This document shows positions 8,820 to 17,963 of a stretch of 64,000 nt of DNA, piece after piece. Position 1 is the first letter of the stretch. The number at the start of each line of letters is the position of its first letter. The notes under the pieces are model-generated. The model did no database searches and was not told where the DNA came from. It saw only the letters and a list, made by a program, of their open reading frames with translations. The DNA is from Ancylobacter dichloromethanicus (GTDB lineage: Bacteria; Pseudomonadota; Alphaproteobacteria; Rhizobiales; Xanthobacteraceae): the NCBI RefSeq assembly GCF_018390645.1, contig NZ_JAHBGC010000064.1:1-64000 (forward strand), written 5' to 3'. The position numbers and the translations under genes were made by a program.

Positions 8820-9704
8820 ATGTCTCGGGAAACGTTCTTCGGGTTGAATCGGCGCGCCTTTGCCACGACGCTAGTGACGCTCGCCACTTCGATTGTGGCT
8901 TATCCTCATACGTCCAAAGCAAATCCGGCGGATATACGTTTCGGTTTGACGCCAGTATTTCTCACCTCTGACCTGGAACTTCTTGATCGCCTGCAAACAT
9001 ATCTTTCCCTAGCGACAGGTGCCCCGATTAATCTCATCACACGCCGCACCTATCAGGAGATCATCGCCCTTCTTATTTCGAGACAGATCGACGCGGCCTG
9101 GATCTGCGGCTACCCCTATGTGATGCACGCGACCGAGCTGCAGCTGGTCGCGGTGCCGCAATGGCGCGGCGAGCCGCTCTATCAGTCCTATCTGATTGTC
9201 GATGCCGATCGCCGCGCGGACCGCCTCGCCGACCTCAAGGGGGACGTGCACGCCTTCTCGGACCCGGATTCCAATTCCGGGTTCCTGGTCACGCGCGCGG
9301 CTCTGGCCGAGGCCCACACCCGGCCCGAGACCTTCTTCGGGCGGACATTCTTCACCTATGGACATCGCAACGTCATTCGCGCCGTCGCCTCCGGGCTGGC
9401 GGCGTCCGGATCGGTGGACGGCTATGTCTATGATGTCGTCGCGGAGATGGAACCGGAACTCACCGCCCGCACCCGTATCCTGAGGCGATCGGAATGGCTC
9501 GGCTTCCCGCCCATCGCCGCCCCGCGGGCGGCCCTGGACAAGGAGTATCTCGCGCGCCTTTCCGCCGCCCTGCTGAACATGTCGGAAGATGCGGACGGAC
9601 GCGCCATCCTCGCCATGCTGCGGCTCGACGGTTTCGTGCGCGAGGACGCTGCGCTCTTCGACACGATCGCCGCGAAGGCGGCCATCGTCGCGACCGAGGG
9701 CTAG
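8820..9704 (+). CDS. aioX: Periplasmic arsenite-binding protein AioX
   Basis: A 294-residue PhnD/phosphonate-type binding protein. An N-terminal twin-arginine-like export signal (NRRAFATT, Arg11-Arg12) is followed by a hydrophobic stretch. The mature part begins near ADIRFGLTPVF, and SDPDSNSGFLV is the family ligand loop. AioX binds arsenite in the periplasm and is required for AioS signalling. The ATG at 8820 has an AGGA site nine bases upstream; a TTG at 8787 is less likely. It lies four bases before aioS. Family assignment is supported strongly by the aioSRBA context. Confidence 0.88.
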   Translation: MSRETFFGLNRRAFATTLVTLATSIVAYPHTSKANPADIRFGLTPVFLTSDLELLDRLQTYLSLATGAPINLITRRTYQEIIALLISRQIDAAWICGYPYVMHATELQLVAVPQWRGEPLYQSYLIVDADRRADRLADLKGDVHAFSDPDSNSGFLVTRAALAEAHTRPETFFGRTFFTYGHRNVIRAVASGLAASGSVDGYVYDVVAEMEPELTARTRILRRSEWLGFPPIAAPRAALDKEYLARLSAALLNMSEDADGRAILAMLRLDGFVREDAALFDTIAAKAAIVATEG

Positions 9705-9707
9705 CCG

Positions 9708-11159
9708 GTGCGGCGGTCTCTCGATCCCCGCGGCTGGCCGGTGGCCCTGAAGGTGCCGCTGGCGGTCGCCGCGCTCATGGTTCTCGTCGGCGTGGTACTC
9801 TCCGAGCGCGTATTGTCGCGCCTCGACGACACGCAGGAGCGTCATCTTCGCGAGCTCACCCAGAGCTATCTCGACGGACTGTCCTCGGCGGTGGCGCCTT
9901 CGATCCTGCGCGATGATGTCTGGGAGGTCTTCGACGCGATCGAGCGGGCGCAGCAGTTGAACAAGAGCCTGCGTCCGGTGGAGGCGATCGTCGCCGGTGC
10001 GGACAATCACGTGATCGCCGCTTCCGATCCACGAGCCCGTCCGGTCGGCACACGCGTGCCGGCCGCGATCGCCGCCGCCACCGGGCGGGAGACCTTCCGC
10101 TTCGATTCCGGAGCGGACCGCGCCTATGCCCTGCGCGTGCTCTCCTATCCCGGTCGAAAGGTGGGGACGATCTATGCGAGCTTCGACACCCGTCATCTCG
10201 CGGTCGAGCGACGGGACGTGCTGACGGCACTCGTACTGACCAACGGTGTCCTGACCCTTCTGCTGGCGGCGGCCGGCTGGTTGCTAGTGGCACGGATGAT
10301 GCGGCCGATCCGTATCCTGTCCGACCATCTGGGCAATGCGCGCGAGGCTCACGTGGCGCCCATTGCGCCGGAAATCGTGGCCGCCAGCCATGGCGAATTC
10401 GGCCGCCTCTTTCAGGCTTACAACGCGCTGGTCCACTCGACGGCGGAGCGGCAGGAACTGTCCAAGCGGCTGGCCGAGGAAGAGCGCCTCGGCAGCCTCG
10501 GACGGCTGGCGTCGGCGCTGGCCCATGAGATCAACAACCCGCTCGGCGGTCTCTTCAATGCGCTCGCGACCGTCAAGAGCCACGGCCATATCGAGAGCGT
10601 TCGCGTCGGATCGGTGGGCCTGCTCGAACGCGGCCTGGTCGGCATACGCGACGTGGTGCGCACGACGCTCGCGCTCTACCGGACGGATGGCAGCCGGCGC
10701 GACCTGATGGCCACGGACATTGAAGATCTCGGCCTGCTCATCGCCCCAGAGGCCCGCCGGCGAGGGATCAGCCTCACCATTTTCAACACGCTGGAGGGCA
10801 GCGTGCCGCTGCCCAGCACGCCGATGCGGCAGGCGGTGCTGAACCTGCTGCTCAACGCCGTCGCGGCATCGCCTGAAGGGGCGACCGTTGTCCTCTCGGC
10901 GACGGTTGCCGGCCGGCAATTGCTGGTGGAGGTGCGGGACCGCGGCCCGGGCCTGCCACGCGAGGCGGCCGCGCTGCTGACCGGTGCCGCCGGTGCGCGC
11001 CCCCTGACCGAGGGAGCCGGCCTCGGCCTGTGGATGACCCACCGGCTGCTCAGCGATCTCGGCGCAACCATCCGTGTCGACTCCGCCGAGGATGCGGGCA
11101 CCTGTGTGAGCGTGTCGATCCCCTTCACCCGCGACGAGGAGTTGGCCAATGTCGCCTGA
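9708..11159 (+). CDS. aioS: Arsenite-responsive sensor histidine kinase AioS
   Basis: A 483-residue membrane kinase starting with GTG three bases after the aioX stop. TM1 spans about residues 14-32, a periplasmic sensor region 33-172 and TM2 about 173-196. Then come a HAMP-like linker, the H box LAHEINNPLGG with phospho-acceptor His273, and an HATPase domain with NLLLNA (N box), DRGPGLP (G1) and GAGLGLW (G2). It partners AioX outside and AioR inside. Its 3' end overlaps aioR by 11 bases, indicating translational coupling. Confidence 0.88.
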   Translation: MRRSLDPRGWPVALKVPLAVAALMVLVGVVLSERVLSRLDDTQERHLRELTQSYLDGLSSAVAPSILRDDVWEVFDAIERAQQLNKSLRPVEAIVAGADNHVIAASDPRARPVGTRVPAAIAAATGRETFRFDSGADRAYALRVLSYPGRKVGTIYASFDTRHLAVERRDVLTALVLTNGVLTLLLAAAGWLLVARMMRPIRILSDHLGNAREAHVAPIAPEIVAASHGEFGRLFQAYNALVHSTAERQELSKRLAEEERLGSLGRLASALAHEINNPLGGLFNALATVKSHGHIESVRVGSVGLLERGLVGIRDVVRTTLALYRTDGSRRDLMATDIEDLGLLIAPEARRRGISLTIFNTLEGSVPLPSTPMRQAVLNLLLNAVAASPEGATVVLSATVAGRQLLVEVRDRGPGLPREAAALLTGAAGARPLTEGAGLGLWMTHRLLSDLGATIRVDSAEDAGTCVSVSIPFTRDEELANVA

Positions 11160-12471
11160 TCCGGTTCGGATCGGCCTGGTCGAGGACGACCCGATCATGG
11201 GGGAGAGCCTCGTCCAGCGGCTCACGCTCGAAGGCATGGCGGTCAAATGGTGGCAGGCCGGGCAGGCCGCGCTGGGCGAAATCGCCGGGCACCGTTTCGA
11301 GGCGATCATCTGCGACATCCGGCTTCCCGACGTAACGGGCGAAGCGGTGTTCCGAGAAGCCGCGCGCGGTGCCAACGCGCCACCCTTCCTGTTCATCACG
11401 GCGCATGGCGACATCGATCAGGCCGTCCGCCTCATGCGTGCCGGCGCGGCGGACTATGTCACCAAGCCCTTCGACATGGAGGATTTTCTCGCCCGCCTCG
11501 GCGATCTGATGCGCCCGCCCGGAGACGGCGACCAGGCCGCACTTGGTGTCTCGCCGGCCATCCGGGAGACCGAGCGGCTGCTGCGGCGCCTCGCCCGGGT
11601 CAGTTCGACGGTGCTGATCACCGGCGAGACGGGGACCGGCAAGGAGGTCGCTGCCCGTTTCCTCCACGCCATGTCAGAGGCCGCCGCCGCGCCCTTCATG
11701 GCCGTCAACTGCGCCGCCATCCCGGCGGATCTGCTGGAGAGCGAGGTGTTCGGTCACGAGAAGGGTGCGTTCACCGGCGCCACGCAGCGGCATCTGGGCT
11801 ATGCCGAGCGGGCCGGAACCGGTGTGCTCTTCCTCGACGAGATCGGCGAGCTGCGCCCCGAGCTGCAGGCCAAGCTGCTGCGCCTGATCGAGGACCGGAG
11901 CTTCAATCGCGTTGGCGGCGAGCAGCCGCTTCAGTTCAATGGCCGGCTTGTCACCGCCACCAACGCCGATCTTCCCCGCCGTGTGGCCGCCGGCAGCTTC
12001 CGCGAGGATCTGTACTACCGGATCAATGTCGTCGCCGTGCGCATGCCGCCGCTGCGCGAGCGGCGCGAGGATATTCCCTGGCTGATGGAACGCGTCTTCG
12101 CCGAACTCGCCGGCCGGCTGGCGACCCAGACCAGCGGCATAAGTGCCCTCGCCGAAGAAGCGGCCCTCGCCCATTCCTGGCCGGGCAATATCCGGGAACT
12201 GCGCAACCGCATGGAACGGGCGATCGCCCTCGGCATGGGGCCCTGGATCATGCCGGGCGACCTGTTTCCCGAACAGGTCCCGTCTCGCCACGAGGATGCC
12301 CACCAGCTCGGTTCGCTGGAAGAAGCGCGCCTCGATGCCGAGAAGAGGCACATTCTGCGCGCGCTCGCCAGCACGCAGGGCGAGGTCACATCGGCCGCGC
12401 GGCTGCTCGGCATCGGGCGCACCACCCTGTGGGAGAAGATGCGCCGTCTCGGACTTGGCGCCGAACCGTAG
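11149..12471 (+). CDS. aioR: Sigma-54-dependent response regulator AioR
   Basis: A 440-residue NtrC-type activator. The receiver domain (1-115) has phospho-acceptor Asp56 in ICDIRLPD and Lys106 in TKPF. The AAA+ domain has Walker A GETGTGKE (159-166), the sigma-54 contact loop GAFTGA (206-211) and a Walker B in VLFLDE. A Fis-type helix-turn-helix closes the protein (AARLLGIGRTTLWEKM). An intact GAFTGA predicts action at a -24/-12 promoter, and one lies upstream of aioB together with two palindromes, 125-140 bases after this gene's stop. Expression is likely coupled to aioXS. Confidence 0.92.
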   Translation: MSPDPVRIGLVEDDPIMGESLVQRLTLEGMAVKWWQAGQAALGEIAGHRFEAIICDIRLPDVTGEAVFREAARGANAPPFLFITAHGDIDQAVRLMRAGAADYVTKPFDMEDFLARLGDLMRPPGDGDQAALGVSPAIRETERLLRRLARVSSTVLITGETGTGKEVAARFLHAMSEAAAAPFMAVNCAAIPADLLESEVFGHEKGAFTGATQRHLGYAERAGTGVLFLDEIGELRPELQAKLLRLIEDRSFNRVGGEQPLQFNGRLVTATNADLPRRVAAGSFREDLYYRINVVAVRMPPLRERREDIPWLMERVFAELAGRLATQTSGISALAEEAALAHSWPGNIRELRNRMERAIALGMGPWIMPGDLFPEQVPSRHEDAHQLGSLEEARLDAEKRHILRALASTQGEVTSAARLLGIGRTTLWEKMRRLGLGAEP

Positions 12472-12483
12472 CGCCAGCTCCAT

Positions 12484-12532
12484 GTTCGGCAATCCGAACC
12501 CACGGCGGCGCACCATGTTCGGATTGTCGAAC
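12484..12532. promoter_or_regulatory. Paired palindromic upstream activator sites, probable AioR sites
   Basis: GTTCGG-CAAT-CCGAAC at 12484-12499 is a perfect palindrome. GTTCGGATTGTCGAAC at 12517-12532 is a close second copy (outer GTTCG/CGAAC arms intact). The centres are 33 bases apart, about three helical turns, so both face the same side of the DNA. They sit about 65-110 bases upstream of the sigma-54 promoter of aioB, the usual place for an NtrC-type enhancer. AioR binding is inferred from position. Confidence 0.7.
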
Positions 12533-12595
12533 GCGGGGCTCTGACACGCCCGGCTGGGCAAACCTAAGCTTTTGATTTTTATCACTATTCTAAAC

Positions 12596-12611
12596 TGGCG
12601 CGCCTCCTGCA
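12596..12611 (+). promoter_or_regulatory. Sigma-54 (-24/-12) promoter of aioBA
   Basis: TGGCGCGCCTCCTGCA has the invariant GG (12597-12598) and GC (12609-12610) separated by exactly ten bases, fitting the TGGCACG-N4-TTGCA consensus. Transcription should begin near 12622, where a small hairpin (GTCCG-CACG-CGGAC, 12622-12635) would open the leader. The aioB start follows at 12659, after GGAGGGAG at 12646-12653. Confidence 0.8.
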
Positions 12612-12658
12612 GAGCAATGCCGTCCGCACGCGGACCTGCATGATCGGAGGGAGCTAAA

Positions 12659-13183
12659 ATGAAGAGGTGCCAAAGCCTCGTAGATGCCGGCCGCCGCCAG
12701 TTTCTGACGGGCGCCGGCGTAATGACCGCCGGGGCGGCCGCGGCCACCGTGCTGCCGGCAGAAGCGCGGGCCGCCGATCCGGCGGCGGCGCTGGTGAAGT
12801 ACCCGGTGAACCGACTTGCCAATCTGAAGGATCTCACGGCCAACGAGCCCTTCGACGTCGCCTATCCCGACGACGATGCGCCCGGTGTCCTGCTGAAGCT
12901 CGGCACGCGCGTGGCGGGCGGCGCCGGTCCCGACGGGGACATTGTCGGTTTCTCCACGGTGTGCCCGCACAAGGGATATCCGCTGGCCTATTCCACCGGT
13001 GACAAGACGCTGAACTGCCCCGGGCACTATTCCCGCTTCGACTGCGAAAAGGGCGGGCAGCAGGTCTGGGAACAGGCGACGCAGAACCTCCCCCAATACA
13101 CGCTGCGCATCGATGACAAGGGCGACATCTACGCCGAAGGCGTGGACGAGCTCCTGTATGGCCGCCTGTCGAACGTGCTCTGA
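12659..13183 (+). CDS. aioB: Arsenite oxidase small (Rieske) subunit AioB
   Basis: A 174-residue Rieske [2Fe-2S] protein. A twin-arginine signal (GRRQFLTGAG, Arg12-Arg13) exports the folded AioBA complex to the periplasm. The cluster ligands are Cys102/His104 in CPHKG and Cys120/His123 in CPGH. The disulfide cysteines of classical Rieske proteins are absent: the expected positions are Tyr107 and Gly122. Loss of that disulfide is known in some rhizobial AioB proteins. It accepts electrons from the molybdenum centre of AioA. Twelve bases precede aioA. Confidence 0.95.
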   Translation: MKRCQSLVDAGRRQFLTGAGVMTAGAAAATVLPAEARAADPAAALVKYPVNRLANLKDLTANEPFDVAYPDDDAPGVLLKLGTRVAGGAGPDGDIVGFSTVCPHKGYPLAYSTGDKTLNCPGHYSRFDCEKGGQQVWEQATQNLPQYTLRIDDKGDIYAEGVDELLYGRLSNVL

Positions 13184-13194
13184 GGGAGGAAACA

Positions 13195-15657
13195 ATGGCT
13201 TACAAGCGCCAGATCGGCCGGCTGCCCATCGTCCCGGCCAACGCCAAGGTTCAGAACGTCGTCTGCCACTACTGCATCGTCGGCTGCGGCTACAAGGCCT
13301 ATAGCTGGGATGCCCGCTACGAGGGCGGCACGGCCCCGGCAGACAACGCTTTCGGCGTCGACCTCGCCGAGCAGCAGGGCGCGGACACGCCCGCCTGGTA
13401 CGCCCCGTCCATGTACAATCTCGTCCGCCAGGAAGGGCGCGACGTCCACATCGTCATCAAGCCGGACCGGGAATGCACCGTCAACTCCGGCCTCGGCTCG
13501 GTGCGTGGCGCCCGCATCGCGGAGATGAGCTATTCGCGCCAGCGCAACACGCAGCTTCAGCGCCTCACCGATCCGCTGGTCTGGCGCTACGGCCAGTTGC
13601 AGCCGACCAGCTGGGAGGACGCGCTCGACCTCGTCGCCCGGGTGACCTCCGCCGTCATCGCCGAGCAGGGCGAGGACGGGCTGTTCGTCTCCGCCTTCGA
13701 CCATGGCGGCGCCGGCGGCGGCTATGAAAACACCTGGGGCACCGGAAAACTCTATTTCGGGGCGATGAAGGTCAAGAATATCCGCATCCACAACCGCCCG
13801 GCCTATAATTCGGAAGTGCACGGCTCGCGCGACATGGGTGTCGGCGAACTGAACAATTGCTACGAGGACGCCCAGCTCGCCGACACCATCGTCGCCGTCG
13901 GCACCAACCCGCTGGAAGCCCAGACCAACTACTTCCTGAACCACTGGGTGCCGAACCTGCGCGGCACCTCGCTCGACAAGAAGAAGGCCGAGTTCGGCGA
14001 CGAGCCGGTGGCCCCGGGCCGGATCGTCATCCTCGATCCGCGCCGCACGGTGACGGTCAATGCCTGCGAGATCGAGGCCGGCAAGGACAACGTGCTGCAT
14101 CTCGCGCTCAACTCGGGTACCGACCTCGCGCTGTTCAATGCCTGGTTCACCTATGCGGCGGAGAAGGGCTGGGTCGACCGGGATTTCATTGGCGCTTCCA
14201 CGAAAGACTTCGACGAGGCGGTCGCCGCCAACAAGGTGTCGCTCGCTGAAGCCGCGGAGATCACCGGGCTTTCCCAGGCCGATATCGTCAAGGCGATCAA
14301 CTGGATCGCCGAACCCAAGGCCGGCGGCGCGCGCCGGCGCGCCATGTTCGCCTATGAGAAGGGCCTGATCTGGGGCAACGACAATTACCGCACCAACCAG
14401 TCGCTGGTGAACCTGGCGCTGGCGACCGGCAATATCGGTCGGGCGGGCGGCGGCTGCGTGCGCATGGGCGGCCATCAGGAAGGCTATTCGCGCCCCTCGG
14501 ACGCGCATGTCGGACGTCCCGCCGCCTATGTCGACAAGCTGCTGATCGAGGGCAAGGGCGGCGTCCACCACATCTGGGGCTGCGACCACTACAAGACCAC
14601 GCTGAACGCCATGGAGTTCAAGCGCGTCTACAAGAAGCGCACCGACATGGTGAAGGACGCCATGAACGCGGTTCCCTATGGCGACCGGCCCGCCATGGTG
14701 GCGGCGATCATGGACGCGATCCGCAAGGGCGGCCTGTTCTCCGTCGATGTGGACATCGTTCCGACCAAGGTCGGCGAGGCGGCGCACGTCATGCTGCCGG
14801 CGGCGACCTCGGGCGAGATGAACCTCACCTCAATGAATGGCGAGCGCCGCATGCGGCTCACCGAGCGCTACATGGACCCGCCCGGCGTCGCCATGCCGGA
14901 CTGTCTCATCGCCGCGCGCATCGCCAACAACATGCAGCGCGTGTTCGGCGAGATGGGCAAGGCCGAGGTGGCGGCGAAATTCTCCGGCTTCGACTGGAAG
15001 ACCGAGGAGGACGCCTTCATGGACGGCTATCACGGCCACGAGAAGGGCGGCGAGTTCGTCACCTACGACCTGCTGCGGCGCATGGGCACGAACGGCTTCC
15101 AGGAGCCCGCGACCAGTGTGGAGAATGGCAGGATCGTCGGCACCAAGCGGCTCTTCGCCGACGGCAAGTTCAACAAGCCGGACGGCAAGGCGGTGTTCGC
15201 AGCGACGCAGTGGCGGGGTCTGGAGGCGCCCGGCAAACAGGCCGAGAAGGACAAGTTCCCGTTCCTGATCAATAATGGCCGGGCCAATCTGGTGTGGCAG
15301 AGCGCCTATCTCGATGTCGAGAACGAGTTCGTCATGGACCGCTGGCCCTATCCGTTCATCGAGATGAACCCGGTGGACATGGCCGATCTCGGGCTTCGGC
15401 AAGGCGATCTCGTCGAGATCTACAACGACAATGGCTCGACCCAGGCCATGGCCTATCCGACACCGACGGCCAAGCCGAAACAGGCCTTCATGCTGTTCGG
15501 CTATCCCACCGGCGTCCAGGGCAATGTCGTCTCCGCGGGTGTCAACGAGTTCGTCATTCCCAACTACAAGCAGACCTGGGGCAGCATCCGCAAGATCGCC
15601 GATGCGCCCAAATCCGTCGAGCACCTGACCTTCAAGTCGAAGGAATACATCTTCTGA
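13195..15657 (+). CDS. aioA: Arsenite oxidase large (molybdopterin) subunit AioA
   Basis: An 820-residue DMSO-reductase-family catalytic subunit that oxidises As(III) to As(V) in the periplasm. The [3Fe-4S] motif is Cys24-x2-Cys27-x3-Cys31 (CHYCIVGCGY), the arrangement typical of AioA; the following segment runs to YKAYSWDA. Length matches known AioA (about 820-850). It has no signal peptide of its own and should be carried across by AioB's twin-arginine signal. A GGGAGG ribosome site precedes the ATG. No cytochrome c gene (CxxCH) follows, so the electron acceptor is encoded elsewhere. Confidence 0.97.
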   Translation: MAYKRQIGRLPIVPANAKVQNVVCHYCIVGCGYKAYSWDARYEGGTAPADNAFGVDLAEQQGADTPAWYAPSMYNLVRQEGRDVHIVIKPDRECTVNSGLGSVRGARIAEMSYSRQRNTQLQRLTDPLVWRYGQLQPTSWEDALDLVARVTSAVIAEQGEDGLFVSAFDHGGAGGGYENTWGTGKLYFGAMKVKNIRIHNRPAYNSEVHGSRDMGVGELNNCYEDAQLADTIVAVGTNPLEAQTNYFLNHWVPNLRGTSLDKKKAEFGDEPVAPGRIVILDPRRTVTVNACEIEAGKDNVLHLALNSGTDLALFNAWFTYAAEKGWVDRDFIGASTKDFDEAVAANKVSLAEAAEITGLSQADIVKAINWIAEPKAGGARRRAMFAYEKGLIWGNDNYRTNQSLVNLALATGNIGRAGGGCVRMGGHQEGYSRPSDAHVGRPAAYVDKLLIEGKGGVHHIWGCDHYKTTLNAMEFKRVYKKRTDMVKDAMNAVPYGDRPAMVAAIMDAIRKGGLFSVDVDIVPTKVGEAAHVMLPAATSGEMNLTSMNGERRMRLTERYMDPPGVAMPDCLIAARIANNMQRVFGEMGKAEVAAKFSGFDWKTEEDAFMDGYHGHEKGGEFVTYDLLRRMGTNGFQEPATSVENGRIVGTKRLFADGKFNKPDGKAVFAATQWRGLEAPGKQAEKDKFPFLINNGRANLVWQSAYLDVENEFVMDRWPYPFIEMNPVDMADLGLRQGDLVEIYNDNGSTQAMAYPTPTAKPKQAFMLFGYPTGVQGNVVSAGVNEFVIPNYKQTWGSIRKIADAPKSVEHLTFKSKEYIF

Positions 15658-15664
15658 CGGCAAA

Positions 15665-15691
15665 GGGCCGTCGTCGCCCCGGCGACGGCCC
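15665..15691 (+). terminator. Hairpin after aioA, probable terminator
   Basis: GGGCCGTCG (15665-15673) pairs with CGACGGCCC (15683-15691) in a nine-base GC-rich stem, seven bases after the aioA stop. No T-run follows, so it may be a weak or Rho-assisted terminator or an mRNA 3' stabiliser. Confidence 0.55.
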
Positions 15692-15772
15692 GATTCCCTG
15701 CCCTGAGACGCCGCGGCCTTCCGGGAACCCCGTGATGAATGTCCGACCCTCCTCTCCGCTCGACGCGGAGGG

Positions 15773-15916
15773 CTGCGCGCCTCCGAGAGCGACGAGAGGC
15801 TGCACGCGGCGCTCGACGACGCCATCTTCCGCAAGCCCAAGGGGCATGATTTCGTCATCGACCGCCCCGGCCAGGCCCCCGCCGTGCGCCGCCATATGAG
15901 CATGACCGGCGGCTGA
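15773..15916 (+). pseudogene. C-terminal remnant of an unidentified protein
   Basis: An open frame with protein-like composition, [19 protein letters not shown] then [17 protein letters not shown], ends at a TGA at 15914-15916. No start codon or upstream body belongs to it; the preceding bases look unrelated. I read it as the tail of a deleted gene between aioA and arsH, but I do not recognise the family. It has no cytochrome haem motif, so it is not an aioC remnant. Confidence 0.35.
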
Positions 15917-15947
15917 GCCCGGCAGCACAACAGCGGACGCCTGCCGA

Positions 15948-16700
15948 TCACCGCGACGGCGCCGTCCCCGTCATGGCGATGGTGGAGAGGTCCGCCTCCG
16001 CCGCCGCTGCCTTGAGCGCGGCTTCGCGGCGCTCGCTGTAGCGGCTGGTGAAGTAGTCCCGGCGGTCGCGGGTCAGCAGGGTGAACTTCACCAGTTCCTC
16101 CATCACGTCGACCACGCGGTCATAATAGGGCGACGGCTTCATCCGCCCGGCCTCGTCGAATTCCTGGAACGCCTTGGCGACCGAGGACTGGTTGGGGATG
16201 GTGACCATCCGCATCCAGCGGCCGAGCACGCGCAGCGTGTTGACGGCGTTGAAGGACTGCGAGCCTCCGCTCACCTGCATCACCGCCAGCGTGCGGCCCT
16301 GGGTCGGGCGGATGCCGCGATATTCCAGCGGCAGCCAGTCGATCTGGCTCTTGAACACGCCGGTGATGGTGCCGTGCCGCTCCGGGCTGCACCAGACCTG
16401 CCCTTCCGACCATTCCGACAGGGTGCGCAATTCCTGCACCTTGGGATGGTCCGCCGGCACGGCGTCGGGCAGGGGCAGGTCGCGCGGATCGAAAATGCGG
16501 GTTTCCGCCCCCATCGCGGCGAGCAGCCGCGCGGCTTCCTCGACCAACAGCCGGCTATAGGAACGCTCGCGCAGCGAGCCATAGAGCAGCAGGACACGCG
16601 GCGGATGCGTCATTGGCGCGGCCGGCGCCAGCTTGGCCATCTCCGGCCGGTCGAGATGGGCGGTGTCGAGGGCGTCGGTGAAATCGTCGGGCATCATCAT
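15948..16700 (-). CDS. arsH: NADPH-dependent FMN reductase / organoarsenical oxidase ArsH
   Basis: A 250-residue flavodoxin-fold protein with the ArsH flavin-binding signature [14 protein letters not shown] (about residues 37-50), the [18 protein letters not shown] segment and [12 protein letters not shown]. ArsH oxidises trivalent methyl or aromatic arsenicals to the less toxic pentavalent forms. Last gene of the arsR-flavoprotein-MFS-arsH operon, 12 bases after the MFS gene. Confidence 0.95.
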   Translation of the reverse strand: MMMPDDFTDALDTAHLDRPEMAKLAPAAPMTHPPRVLLLYGSLRERSYSRLLVEEAARLLAAMGAETRIFDPRDLPLPDAVPADHPKVQELRTLSEWSEGQVWCSPERHGTITGVFKSQIDWLPLEYRGIRPTQGRTLAVMQVSGGSQSFNAVNTLRVLGRWMRMVTIPNQSSVAKAFQEFDEAGRMKPSPYYDRVVDVMEELVKFTLLTRDRRDYFTSRYSERREAALKAAAAEADLSTIAMTGTAPSR

Positions 16701-16712
16701 TCGTCGGGGACC

Positions 16713-17963
16713 TCAGACAGCAGGAGCGCGGCGCGACAGCAAGGCGGCGAGCCAGAAGCCGACAGCGAGTAGAACAGTCAGGGCGATGATGGCGAGCAGC
16801 ACGCCGTCATAGGAGCCCGACATCGACCAGATCAGCGCGGCGCCAAGCGGGGCGAGCGCGCGGGAGATGGTGCTCGGCGCCGACATCGCCCCGTTCACCG
16901 CGCCATAGGCCTCGCGGGTCAGCATTTCCGGCACGGACAGCCCGCGCACGATGGTGGTGATGCCGTTGGCCGCGCCATAGAGCAGAGCCACCACGGCGAT
17001 CAGCAGGAAGCTCGGCGGCAGCACATCGAGCCCGATCAGCGCCAGCGGGAAGATCGCGACCGTGACCGAGCCGATCAGCCGCACCGGCGCGCGCGGCGCG
17101 AACACCCAGATGGCGATGCGCCCCGCCACCTGCGCCGGGCCGATGAGGGTCATGGCGGCCACCACCGAGGCGGTCTCGAAGCCCTTCTCCACCAGCAGCG
17201 GGTAGAGGTGGAAGGTAAAGGCGGAGAAGGCGGCGGAATAGGCGGTGAAAGCCACCGCCAGCGCCCAGAACACCGGCTGGCGCGCCGCCCACGCCACCGC
17301 CGCCCGGCCGCTCAGGGGCGCCGGTCCGCTGGAGGCGCGATGCGTCGGCGCGTCGGCGGCGGGGTCGATCACCGCCCAGTAGCAGCCGGCGCAGATGAGG
17401 ATGTTGATCGCCGCCAGCACCAGCAGGGCGTCGCGCCAGCCGACTTGGTCGAGCAGCAACTGCACCAGCGGGATGAACACGGTGGAGGCGAAGCCGCCCC
17501 ACAGGGTGAGCGCGGTGATGCCGGCGCGCGCATGGGAAGGGCCCGATCGGCGGGCGATGACGGCGAAGGCGGGATCGTACAGTGTCGCCGCCTGCAGCGC
17601 GCCGATGCCGGCCACCGCGACATAGAACAGCGCCATGGACTCGACCTGCGACCACAGCAGCAGGAGCAGTCCGGCGAGCACCGAGCCGATGGTCATGATC
17701 GCCCGGCCATGGCCGCGGTCGATGGCGGCACCGATCGGATAAGCGGCGAGCCCCGCCAGCGCGAGGCCGAGCGTGGCCGCGCCATAGAGCGCGCTCTTGG
17801 ACCAGCCGAGTTCATGGCCCATCGCCTCGGCGATCAGCGGGAAGCTGTAATAGAGCGAGCCCCAGGAGCAGACCTGCCCGATGCCGAGGCCGGTAACGAA
17901 CAGGCTGCGCGCGCCGGGCGGACGGTGTTCTTCCACGCCCGCGCCGAGAATATTCTCGCTCAC
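16713..17963 (-). CDS. MFS transporter of the ars operon (candidate ArsK-type exporter)
   Basis: A 416-residue, 12-helix major-facilitator protein. The GTG start at 17963 overlaps the flavoprotein stop (GTGA), showing tight coupling; the open frame extends upstream into that gene but this is not needed. Position between an ars flavoprotein and arsH suggests efflux of trivalent inorganic or organic arsenicals, the role described for ArsK. It is unlike ArsJ and lacks a partner GAPDH. Substrate is inferred from context alone. Confidence 0.75.
   Translation of the reverse strand: MSENILGAGVEEHRPPGARSLFVTGLGIGQVCSWGSLYYSFPLIAEAMGHELGWSKSALYGAATLGLALAGLAAYPIGAAIDRGHGRAIMTIGSVLAGLLLLLWSQVESMALFYVAVAGIGALQAATLYDPAFAVIARRSGPSHARAGITALTLWGGFASTVFIPLVQLLLDQVGWRDALLVLAAINILICAGCYWAVIDPAADAPTHRASSGPAPLSGRAAVAWAARQPVFWALAVAFTAYSAAFSAFTFHLYPLLVEKGFETASVVAAMTLIGPAQVAGRIAIWVFAPRAPVRLIGSVTVAIFPLALIGLDVLPPSFLLIAVVALLYGAANGITTIVRGLSVPEMLTREAYGAVNGAMSAPSTISRALAPLGAALIWSMSGSYDGVLLAIIALTVLLAVGFWLAALLSRRAPAV

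Noticed and set aside
12622-12635. A riboswitch in the aioB leader
   Set aside because: Only a five-base hairpin in a leader of about 37 bases; too small for any known riboswitch.
15658-15947. A cytochrome c (aioC-like) gene downstream of aioA
   Set aside because: No CxxCH motif occurs in any frame read there; only an unrelated C-terminal fragment is present.
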